Notes under the pieces: generated by a model
What the model was told of the DNA's origin: nothing
The model's input: only the letters and a program-made list of their open reading frames with translations
Databases searched by the model: none
Part shown: in pieces, positions 24,921-37,300 of the stretch
Position numbering within the stretch: position 1 is the first letter of the stretch
How the letters are laid out: each line of letters starts with the position of its first letter
Assembly (NCBI GenBank): GCA_000149265.1
Contig: CH003244.1
Span: 920,396-984,395 of the forward strand
Direction: 5' to 3'
DNA: 64,000 nucleotides
From: Ciona savignyi
Taxonomy: Eukaryota; Chordata; Ascidiacea; Phlebobranchia; Cionidae
Translations under genes and position numbers: made by a program

Positions 24921-27211
24921 CATAATATGTATACAAGTAGTATGATAAAAAGGATTAATGAAATATAAACACCGGTTTTCCTTTTTTTATAAATGACAAA
25001 AAACAATAGAACTTCTGAATTATTTTATCACTAACCCTAATAGTAAGATGCTTAACACATTCAGCAAAAACTGCACTTTAGACAGCAAAAAATAGCAAAA
25101 ACAGTAATTAGAGCAGATTTTAAGTGATCGAATGATTTTTTATATAAATGATGATTGATATATTTACAGAAATAATAAGGTAGTTGGTCACGTTTACACC
25201 TATGAAAAAAGATGTAAGTTATTTTCACAAAATGTCATACTTCATTAGATGTGCAGCGAGCTAAACTTTGTTGTCATAATCGTGGTAAAAAACATTGATA
25301 CACTATACATTGCTAAAGTACAATTTTGGTCACTCCAGCCTTTTAGATAGATATAAACTGATTAAGTGCTGTTTACTACAATTGTATAGGTGTTAACTAA
25401 ATAAAGTCGTCGTGGAAAAAGCCTTGACACCAATGTATTGTCATGGTTGTCACTAATCTAAAGTACCATATACTAATACTGCAAGAACTGGATACAAGGA
25501 CGCAACTTAGGGTAGGATGTATGGTGACTTGTTAGCGTGGAATATTTACAGCATGCACAAGTTATTTACAAAGTCTATTTAAAATCAAACAAGATTAATT
25601 AAAAAATGACATGGTGGTATTTTAGAAAGTTAAGTTATAGCGGTATTAAGTCAGACTTTTGAGTATGTTTCTTGAAGTGGAGATAATTTCTGGTAAGACA
25701 TTTTTGTGTTTTGAAGTCTTTATCTTTCTTTTCTTCTTAAAATAATTATCAAAACATTTTTGGATCTGTATAAAAGAATCAATTGAAGTCATGTGATGTA
25801 TATTTATATTAGGATAGGGTATATATTAGGGCACATAGATATTTACCAGGATGCATTGCGCACCCTATGAGTTTTAACTGAACATTCAATTTGTTACAAT
25901 GGTTACTCGCAATAAAAACATTTACACGGTTGAACTTAAGGCAATTTATTAAAACTTGACTGCAAAATACCCACATGGAGACATCTTATCAAAATACAAA
26001 ACTCAACAGGCCGCTACACACTAAATCCAGGCACAATTTAATATCTATTGGTATAATAATTCAAATAAGTCACTGCTCAATACATAATACATCAGAAAAG
26101 TGGACCGAAATCGGTCGCTTAATTTCCAACAAAACACATACCTTATCAATACAGGATATATCACTAAGAGTTCAGACTAAGGATAATCGTGTTTATCCTA
26201 GATTGCAAGACTAATTATAATACAATCAATTTTTATAATTCCGCAGACACATAACTAGGTTACCATGGTTCAGTATCTATAAGGAGTAAATGTTTTTATT
26301 AATAGAGCTGATAGGGACAGCGTTTGGATCAGTTATAATTTAAATTTGGACCATGTTTTAGCGTTGCCTTCACAAATGTTTATGGCAAACTATGACGTTG
26401 TTGGGTGCCAGGAACCCACTCCAATTTTAAAATCCATTAAAGGCCACCTTTTTTATTAAATAGAAGTAATTAAGATATTTTAGAACGGGTGTGATACACA
26501 AAAACCATTTATATTTTAACCAATAACCTCTAATATCTATTGCCGAAGTGCTAAAGTAGCGGTACGGTACATAATTTAAGAAAAACACTTTAAAGTAACT
26601 AAACATTAATATCAATAGTAGTGAGTTTATAGTTATAAATAAGGTTAATTTTGGCCATTTTGTGTACATTACAACTTACGTTGATTTATGGCTTGAATTT
26701 CCAAATCCAATCACAACGAACAGTGAAAATCAGCATGCGTTCACGCCCCAACTTCTACTGATAATAAAGAATTTTTACCAGAGAGGTGTGGGTAGGATTT
26801 TCAATTCTGTGACGTATCGCATTTTTTGTCTATTTTTAATTTACAATGAGTAAGATTGTATTTGCTAAGAGATTTTAATCCAGAAATTTATTAAAAAAAA
26901 TACATGATTTCAATTTTTTTATTATTTATATATTTTGATCCTGAAAGACCTATTCGTTGTAATAAATAGTTTTAGTTGCAGTATTTACCGCCGACTGTGA
27001 AATGCCTGTAACAACTTGTGCCCAATCGTTCTGTAGCAAAATCATACCTAGGTCAAAAACCATTGATGTCTGTATATTTGTTTGTTTTGTAGTAAATAAA
27101 AAAATAAAAAAAATACATGTAGTAAGTAAACTAGAATTAGATAGTAGCCTTCTTTCGTTTTGTATTTACATTGCGCCTTTTTTTCCTGCAAAAAGAGAGA
27201 GGCAAATGCAC
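24921..27211. other. Unassigned AT-rich intergenic DNA
   Basis: No recognisable gene, RNA or clear repeat over about 2.3 kb. Short ORFs (25975-26214, 26427-26669, 26662-26853) show no domain, no signal peptide and no splice support. Confidence 0.4.
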
Positions 27212-27219
27212 GTCAGGTT

Positions 27220-27703
27220 CAGGGTTGCCATTTGGCCTTTTTCACGGCCAAATTTCAGAAATTTGGCCGTACCAAAATCGTCCCGGCCGCAAAAAAAATA
27301 GTTTGGCCGTGCGGAAAAATCTGGCCGAATTTGGCCGTATACGCATATTGTCAAGTTTTTGGCCGAAGTGTCATATTATTTTTACGCTACAGTAGAAATA
27401 AAGGAAAAAGAGAGACAGTATATGGAAATAAATTAATATCAACTGTCTCATTTCCAAATCACAAAGCTGATTATGACGTTTTAAAATAAAATAATAACTG
27501 TAGGTATTCCTATATAGTGTATGAACGGGTTCGACAAATCTGGAGGAAATCAAAATTATACAATTTTTCAACAAATAAAGAGATAAATAGCCCAATTGGC
27601 TAAATTAAATAGGTTATTTTGCAGTTTATACAAATTGGCCGAATTTTGGCCGTAAAGCAAAAACAGTTTGGCCGTAAAGCGTACTTTCCGTCTGGCAACC
27701 CTG
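27220..27703. mobile_element. hAT-type MITE with tttggccgt subterminal repeats, 484 bp
   Basis: Termini CAGGGTTGCCA and TGGCAACCCTG are perfect inverted repeats of 11 bp. It is flanked by the perfect 8-bp duplication gtcaggtt (27212-27219 and 27704-27711). The motif ttggccg recurs many times near both ends. The ORFs across it are by-products of the repeats. No transposase. Confidence 0.93.
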
Positions 27704-27931
27704 GTCAGGTTAGCTGCGAAGCGAAGGTTCAGACTATGTTGACGTCTGTTCGCATTGCGTCGTATTTTTTTTTGGTGGTGGGTTACTAGCAGTCATATGA
27801 AGAAAAACATTTTAGTAATGTTTAGGTTGATTTTGGAATTTTCACATGCAGGTTAGATCATATTGGATTGTGTTAGGGACAATATTAAAAAAAGAGAGCA
27901 GGGAAACTTTTTTAGGATTACATATCCCGGA

Positions 27932-28216
27932 TTAGTCTGGTGATTTAGTGCGTCGCCTTTCAACCGAAGGGTTACATGTGTGAAACTGGTCGCTAGCTAG
28001 TCCGTTGTGTCCTTTGAGCAAGGCACTTAACAGATATTGCCTGAACCCAGCGGATTAATATGTTGTACTAAATTAAAGAACCATGTGAATCATACACAAC
28101 ATATTGCAATACCTCTGGTAACCCGACAATGGGTACAAGGTTATCTTACGATTGCCCGTGTGTTAATCCCCTTTGTTTTCCCATCCACGGGGATAAACAT
28201 GAATATCCTATCCTCC
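27932..28216 (+). mobile_element. Full-length SINE (family 1)
   Basis: Plus-oriented, from the tRNA-like head (tggtgatttagtgcgtcgcc) through the body to the tail gaatatcctatcct. It lies about 150 bases upstream of the first coding exon of the CUT-zinc-finger gene, so it may sit in its promoter or 5' region. Confidence 0.9.
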
Positions 28217-28324
28217 TATGTATATGGGTACATTCATTTTATAATATTTTGATTGATTGATTGTATAGTATTAAACTACCGGTAACACCTTTTAACGCAA
28301 ATTATTGTTTTTTACATATGATTA

Positions 28325-28339
28325 GGTTTAGTTTAACAG
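28325..28339 (+). promoter_or_regulatory. Possible 3' splice site 20 bases before the CUT-ZF start codon
   Basis: ggtttagtttaacag precedes the ATG at 28360. It could be the acceptor of a 5' non-coding exon, or a spliced-leader trans-splicing acceptor, as tunicates use one widely. The sequence alone cannot distinguish these. Confidence 0.4.
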
Positions 28340-28359
28340 GACATGCAAAGTAAATCACC

Positions 28360-31300
28360 ATGAATCATACCGGAGATCTTTCCGTGTGGATGAACCAACC
28401 AATCAGTGAGGAAGTTAGTATAAATTTACAATAATTGTTTTTTTAAACATTGCCTTAAAGTAAAAATAATGTTGTTCTTGTTGATAAATTCTGGTGAAGA
28501 ATGTGTAGGTTGATGTCCACATGTGGCATGGTAAACATGGGATGTTTGTACAAACTGAGCTATCAGTTTGTTTAGTTTAATTTTTTCTAATTACATATCA
28601 GCATAACAGCAAATAATAATTTGTATATCATAAATGAACAATACAAAAGGAAGTGTAAATCTTATAAATGTTCAAATTATAATGCCAACACGCATATCAA
28701 TAAAAAAATAAAATAAATAGATATCAATAAATAAAACCCAAAGAGATTATACATTATTTGCAATCAAGTATATGTTTTGATTCATGTATAAATATGTTAT
28801 ATCAATCTTTAATTTTTACCAGCGTGTCATAATGGTTTACAAGTATCATAATATGGCACAGCCGATTGGTTATAGTATAAATCATCGACCAAAAAGTTGA
28901 ATAGAAACAGCCCGGAACTAATTAATTGAGTATAGGGAAGGGCACTAATAGACGTAACACCTGGTACACAAGTGGATTGATGGGTTAAAACAAAACAATA
29001 GTAATGTCTGGTTCATTTATAACATTCACACCACAATAGCTTCAGTAACCCGACATTAACAAAACTTTAATATTGCTAAGAAAATAAAAGAAGTATTTTA
29101 TTGGGAAACTTTAAATTTTGATCAACAGAATTATACATTTATCTACAGGATGAATTTAATGCATTTTCCCATGAGAATGATGATGGTATGCTTGAAATTA
29201 CTCTGCTCAATTCCCTAGAAGAGAGCGAACTGACATTTGGGAGTGAGGTAGGTGTGTTGTATCTTGTAACTCTGTGGTACTGAGTACTCTAAATTGGCCT
29301 TCTGTTATTTATTTAAGGGTCATACCTATTTCAATATTACATTAAGCCATTACATTGAATTTGTTGCACATTGGTAGTCCATTAAACATAATAGACGTGG
29401 TTGTTGAACCTTGTAATGCAAAGTTTCTTGCCCTGATGCATAAAGATATTACAAGCATAGCACAAATACTGCAGCCAACAATGTTGTATATTTAATTTTA
29501 TGTTTTAATAACCACTCAAAGTTAAAAACTAACCAATTGTGCATTAAAAAGGCCACTATATACAGACCTTTGCATCTGAAAAATGCCTACTGTTTTTGCA
29601 ACTGTATTTTGCTCATAGTTGAATGCAATTTATAACCATTTTTATCACAGGATGCAATAATACTGAATAAAGATAATACCGGTACCAAGAGTGAAATACA
29701 AAATGCAAAGAATCTAAAACAGAAGGATTTTGAGGTTCAATGCATATTAGATGCAGGTAATGTATAATTCAACTATATGCATGAATAAAAAATGCTTAAC
29801 AACCTGCTACGTACAACCTGCTTAATTATAAATATCTCATTAAAAAATCTACCTTAGCACCAGCTGCTCATCATATTATACTCTAAAGCCTGGTTTGAAC
29901 TGCAAGAGTAAAAACTACAACAACAGGGCATTTATCTATTATTTTTTTATCTCTATTTAGAAATCACATTTACACTGTTGGTCACGCTGGTTATATTTTT
30001 AATGGTGTATACTTCAATGTGTCCCGCATACAAAATAAATGTTTTGGTCTTACTTAAAGCATTTTTGCTCTATCATAGAGATCAGTGTTTATCTGGTATT
30101 ACTGCAATAATGTTAGAAATGATGTTTTCTTGAAAAACAATCTTAATAAAAAAATGGAAGTCAGCTACAGATAGGGATATTGCAAAGCATAAATGTTTCA
30201 ATTGCAGAATGTAGCTTGAATTTTATCAAAATCTTTAATATTTCCGTCTACAGTGGGATTTCGAAATTGAATATTTTGTTTAAAAAAACAAGGGAATGTT
30301 TCGTGGAAGTGTTTACTAAAGACATTCCATGTCTGACATGCTAAACCAGTCTGGTTGTATCATAGTTATCCATTAATAAGCTACACACACAGCTTAACCC
30401 AACTCAATATGTCATAAAATGACCATAATGTCAGGACGGCTGTTTTTTACCTCTAGGGATTATTATTACAGCATCCTATATAATATACCCGATAACCACA
30501 GGCGTTAGTAAAGATAAAGCTGTAGCAGGGAAGGCCTGGCTTTTTATATGTAATATACCGATAGCACAAACCATTAAAACTGATCTTTTATGTAATAAAA
30601 ATGTTTTTTTTCCCATTCCTGCATTCAGGTTTGATTAATATTATTGTATGAGAAAAAATCAATTCTCTGTATTTTTCCTTTGAAAAGTGTACTTATTACT
30701 GTTCGCGGTTTAGAACACTTAATAATGCAAGGTATATATTGGTATCATAAAACATTTAATGAGAATCGTAATAAAACTTCCATCAACAGAGGGAGTATCA
30801 GATGTTGAGATGAATCGTGATGTCATCAATACAACCACAATCCCACAACAGAAGAAAGATCAAATTAAACGTAAAATGTTGGTAATTCATAAGAAATAAT
30901 GTGTATAAAGGGTTGACAGTGGTAAAAGGTGGCATACAGATGTTTATTTCAGAATTAAGATTCGAATTAAGTCGAAAATTCTTGAGAATTCTTTTTTGAT
31001 TCTATCCATTCAAAATAAGTGCAAAGTGAAATAAAATAATTTATTTAAATACTTTTGATTTAAAATTAATAAAATAATGTTTTTTTATTTAATAGTGTTA
31101 TAAAATTAAAGTACAAGATTATAATTAGAAAGTTTTGTTTTATTAATTAAACATGCAATTTTTCTTAATTAATTTAGTCAAAAAATGTTTATCCTTGCGA
31201 ATTAAGTCTATTTTTGAGCAGTTTAAAATTCTAGATTATAAATTATTGATGTTAGAATAATTCTAGAAACCAAATTGATTCTGATAAGAACATCCCTAGT

Positions 31301-34300
31301 CGTAGTCGTGGAACTCCTATATAGTATGGGCAACACAAAACACAAAAGCCCATATGAAAATAGTTTGATTGAAAAAGATATGGAATATCATTCCGAAACT
31401 TCTCAATATGGAAATTACTTTGGCTTAAATATTTTTTGTTTTGGCTTTACAGGCTCTTGTAATTGGCTTTATGGTTTTTGCTCAAAGTTACTACACTTAC
31501 ATCTACATGTATTATGTTTCAAAATATATATTTAATTCATGTACTTAGTGATGTGAATATTTACTGGTTTGTAAAATTTCAATTTAAAAAAAAAATAGGT
31601 ATTCAAATGTAATACATAGATGCTTAATCTACCAACACTTGGTATCTAACATTTAAGATTTTTGAAAATTAATGTTGTTTTACCATTTTCCCGCTCAATA
31701 ATTATTATGTTATTTCAATTTTGTTAATCTAAGGCCATAGTATACATTTGTTATTATAGTCCTAGGTATTTAATAGCAATTGGTTTGCCAGGCTAGTTTC
31801 TATTACTTATTAAGTCACTGGTTAGCTCATTGGACCATCAAAAGCAAATTTCTAATTATAACCATGATTAAATCTTACCAGCTGATATGTCATGCTTGTC
31901 AACTTCCATGAATTATTTACAATACTTTATATTACATTTAAATTAAACTGAAAAAGTCATTTAACATGACGCATTGAATAGGATGTTAGGATTTCAGTTT
32001 AAAAATTACCATATTGTCCGATGGGTAACTGCCTTGCCCTTTAGATCATACCAATGATTTCATGGGTCAGATTTCGGCCGAGCTTCCTTGCTATTTCGCT
32101 TGAATGTTTAAGCATTTCATGTTAAATGGTTTTGTTCATCAACCCAATATTAAGTTGCCAGCTGCCAGTCAAATGAAATTCTTTGAAACATGATTGTGTT
32201 CATTAAGTGGTTTGAAGCCCAAAGTATTTGTTCTGTTGTCTAAATTCAACAGTGTTTTTGTATTGTTCTTAGAGCCCACGGTATTTTTATATTTGTTCTT
32301 TAAGACCACAGATTTTTTGTTGTTGTGTTCTTAGAGCCCATGTTTTTGCTCCACCCACCGCAATTCTCATTTGTTGTGGTGAATTTTAACTACTATAAGC
32401 TTAAGTATTCTACTCCACCCTCATACTTTACAAGAGTTACATTGTACATTCTATCCACCAATAATTTCCTGCAAATATTCTCTTTATTGTACACAGGATG
32501 CCCCACACTGCCATAGATAACCAGGAGAGACCAAGTTTTCTGTGTTTTTTACAGTTTTACTACCGACAGTGTTAGGGGATCATTATACCCTACTTCTATC
32601 ATAATATTATTACAACTTAGAAAATAAATATGTGTTTTGACATTTACATACCAAATGCATTTCAATAGTGTCACATTTACAGATGCATTTACATACTATT
32701 TAAATAGTGATAAACACACTACACAACATTTGAATAGTATCACAATTACAATATGTCACATTTAAATTGTGCAAGATTAATGCAAAGAATTGTTGTTTGT
32801 CGGGCGGATTTCTCGGTTGTTTAGATCTTCGAGTGTTGGTCATCAAATGAAAGCTGGTGCATTCAAACCTGCTACTAACTATTCTGTTTGGTTGGTAGAC
32901 TAAGCGCATAGTGGATGTTGCCCTAAATGAGGATCACAATATTTCGATAGAAAGGTTTGGAATCATATACAACAAACAGGCACACAGCATTGCCTCCAGT
33001 TAAATTATGGTACTTGTGGTGTAATTGGGAAATTTTCAATGGTATACCACATCCTGGTTTTTCCCATTTATTGAAATAAAGATAAGAAGATCCTTTCCCA
33101 TCACATTGTAAAACAGTTTTCACAAACATACTGACTGAACAATTTCCCAGGCCTGCCAAAGAATTAGCTGCCAACCCCTCCCTGTTCCCGTGCATGAGAC
33201 AGGAGTGGTATCTAACCCCACCGAGTGACGAAAAGGACGAGCCATGTGAAATCAACACCTCCATACTTGCTGCCGACATCCGCTCATATCTTCGGAACGC
33301 AAACATTTCGCTGGATAACTTTGCAAAGAACTATCTTCTAAGATCGCAGGTGAATGATGGGCATAGTTAAAATGGATAAAGTTCACCTTTTTTCAAACTG
33401 TTTAAACACATGGTAGTTGATTTTTTTGAAGTTTTACAGATTAAGGTCTTTTATAAGATATTCAAAAAAAAAACATGATTGACTTTTATCTGAAGAAGTC
33501 CGTTGTATGTTAACAAACAATTGACATTTAAAGGTTAGTTGGACAAATACTATTCAACATGCTTATCCTTGGCGTGAGTGAACACAGGAGAATTTAAGTT
33601 GTCAGAATATTTAATGCCCAGTGTCAGTCTATAGAATGAGACATTGTTTTGGATTTTGTTCAACCCACAGATTAATTTGTAAGGAGGATAATAAGGCTTA
33701 TAATGATTTAATAGTATGTGTGGGAGTGCCGCTTCCTAGAACCTTTTCTTAGGGACAGCATTATCAAAGAGAATACGCATTGGTAATAGTTAATTGTGCT
33801 GTTCACATAATAAAACCTGTTAAATTGGCTTGGTTTGTTCGTATTAAAATTCGGGCGGACATTCACAAATTTTTGTAAATTGGACTCTGTGGCAATGGCA
33901 TTAAAGTTTATAGTAGGAATAGGATAATCGTAATTTACCCAATTGTGTTGTGGCAATATTCTGTATACTGTTAGGTTAAATGGGATTTTAACAACATTTA
34001 TTGACGTCAAACATATCACTAAACGGTGGGAAAAGAATAATTCTGTAAGCATTGCTCATAAAATTTGTATTTCTACATAGTATTGAAAGATGGGAAAAAT
34101 AACAATTCTGTGACCATTACTCATTAAATCCAATTTTCCAATTAGTTTTCTCTTCCCACAGGGCACTCTAAGTGATCTGCTTAACCACCCAAAACCATGG
34201 CATGATTTGTCTGCCCGTGGTCGTGAGATTTACATCAAGATGATGAAGTTTTTAAATGCACAGAATTTAAAGGAACTGGTTGCTGTGTTGAAACAAGCTA

Positions 34301-37300
34301 ATGTAGCAGGTGGAGATTTGCAATTACAATATAAACATATTTATTTAGGTTATGATGAGGTATTTGTAATTGTGATATAACTGAGTTTTATTGTGTCCTG
34401 GAAAGGCAATAAGGTACATGGATACAGTGAATTCCAATTGATCAAATAAAAACTGTTATATGTAGCAAATATAAAACAACTATGCCTCCATGCTGTTAAA
34501 TAGAACTGTTTGAAAGATTACATATAGAAGTCAGCAAACAACAAACATTATATACTTTTGGGTTAGATTACCACATGTCCACTGTCAGGTTGCCTGCAAT
34601 ATTCAATGAATTACAACCTTAACATAGATGATTAATTTAAAATCACCCGTCCTATAAATGATCTATAAAGACAATCATACGTATAATGGCGACATACCAT
34701 CAGTGTATTATAACTGATAAATTGTTTCAACTCAATCCATAATATGTAATCTGTGGCTATGAGTCACCAGTTCTATGTTGTCACAACTCACAATGTCATT
34801 CACCAGTTCGACCAGGACCGAGCATCCAGAACATTCCTAGCGACGTGATGGAGTTATTGAAGAGCGGAAGAGTGCCCAGTGACCAGCGAATCGCAGAGAT
34901 GGCCAACTCCTTCGATATTGACGTCGATTATTTGACCGAATACTGTTTGCAGCAATCGCAGCGACAGTCAGGTGAGCACACTGTCCATTTTCTTGTCTTT
35001 GCGTCGAAATTGAAGTAAAATAATTTATATGTAAATATTTGTTTTAAAATACCATTATAAATGGTAGTTTATAATAGAGTTACAGTTTCATTTAAAAAAA
35101 TATATACATTTTTTTGTTGATAAAATACCATTTTACTAAAATGGTAAAAATATGAATTTTTAACAAAAATCATGGTATTTTAGGAATTTTATCTTCAATA
35201 CAAAAAATAATGAAATATTTTTAAAGTGTCTAGTTTTCAGATGGCCAGGCCTTTTCACTTTCTCTGTCTATACTCCCAGGAGTATACAAACCCAATTTGA
35301 TTAAATAAAAGTATACATTGATTGGTAACAGTTGACAGGAATAAATTGTTATAAATAATTGCATATAAATACCAATCTGTATTTATTAAGCAAACAAATT
35401 GATAGTTTAGAAAAACAAGTTTTCTAAAAATTGAAGGGGTATTTGTGCCCATATTTTATTTATTTATATTTTCTCTTAGTTAATTTAGTTACATTTGCCT
35501 GTTTTCTAATGTTTTTTATCATTTTTTCTGATTTGTAGCAATATTGTATTACTTTCATCCATATAATTAACTATTCTCAACAACTATAAAATATGATAAA
35601 TATCACATATAATTGCAGCACTTAAGAATTCGGAAGAATCAGATTCCATTCCTCTTGAACTTAGCATGTAAGTTATTTTTGTTTATACTTCTGTGAGGGA
35701 AATATCAACCTGATTAAAGCAAGAAGATATTTAGGGTCGGATGTTGAATTTTTTGTTTACATTTCCCTATGACAATATAGCTCCTATATTCTTATATTAA
35801 AATGTAATGATTACACAATAACTATAAAAGTGTTATTAGAATTTAAAGTGTCTTGTGGTGCAAAATCATCTTTTTATCCCGTTATTGTGATGTTTTTAAA
35901 TCAAACCACTTGAGATTCGGCAGACATAACTAGCCGGCTTCTTGCTTTTATACCAGTGTATAATAGATGTATATGAAATTTTCTTATGTTCCAATGTTTT
36001 GATTTTAGATCAGAAGAACTTCTTTCACAAAACAACTTGTCACATCGTCGACATAAAGACAAACGAATCTGTCCCCAACCCAACTGTGGTGTCATCCTGG
36101 GTAGCAAGGTCTCCCTCGACAGTACGTATGGGTTTTTGTATGTCCCAGTGGTTGTATGTGATTACATTGATTGATAACAGTTTAAATCTAAGGATACCAA
36201 GAGTGTAAAGTGCATTCTAACACGGCCCGGGCAGCGAATTCATATAGTTATTCGTGTCAAGGCTGCAACTGACAGTCACCCTAAAATGCATTTGATACCA
36301 AAGATGTACTTCATATATCCCAGAGGTGCAATCTGTACACCCAAGCTAATTTTGTTGAATAAGTGTTAAGTTATAGATATCAGGAGTGCAAAATTTTCCC
36401 CACAATTTATTTATTAGCTGAGGTGTAAAGTGATTTTATGGCACCCTACTACCGTTATCAATAATTAATCATCTCTTTTTCATTACCCGCAAACCTTATC
36501 CACACCAGATCACTTGGTCGCTCACAGTGGCATCCGACCGTACACATGCGATCAATGTGGGCAAACCTTCACCACCAATTCCAACCTCCTTTCACATCAA
36601 CGCCGTCACGACAACTCGTCTGCGCCGAACAGAGCGAATAAAAGGTCGGTTACTGCTCACAAATTGATGGTTAACTGTAGCTCTGCACAACTACAGATAA
36701 AGAGAGTACACATCTATATTGGATTATTTGATAAGCATCTTTATCACTTCTTGTAAAAATGTCCCCAGTTGGATTACTGGTCGTTGCAGTGTGTTCTATA
36801 ATCAATGCAGGTCTACCTTTTGTTCAAAAGTTTGATTCAATCTGCAAAAAAAAAGGCAATATGACCTTTGTCATAGCATGTCGTGAAGAAATAAATTAAA
36901 ACATTTAGAAAATATACAGATGCGAACACAATTAATTTATTAGAAAGTCCCAACACTGAACTGTCAGACTTACAACATGGTGTTCATACATATCGTTGCT
37001 AACTTGGTTTGTTTCCATCAGAGCACGAAAGACAACTGAGGATTCGTTGTGCGACTTCGCCGAGGTTGAAACTTCAGTTTTGTGTAAGATTTCTTTGTAG
37101 CTTCATGCATTTCTTTGTAGCTTCATGCGTAAAGTGTCTGGCATATACCTTATATAAACAAACATGTATATTTATCATATTTATATATGATAAATATATA
37201 TTTATCATGTAAATATATATTTATCATATATTTAAATGATAAATATACATGTTTATCTGCAGAGAATATTACAGTTGCTTTAACCTAAGAAGCTATTGCT

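Noticed and set aside
27002-27489. Overlapping ORFs rich in WPF/KFGR-type repeats
   Set aside because: They lie across the hAT element and reflect its tttggccgt repeats.
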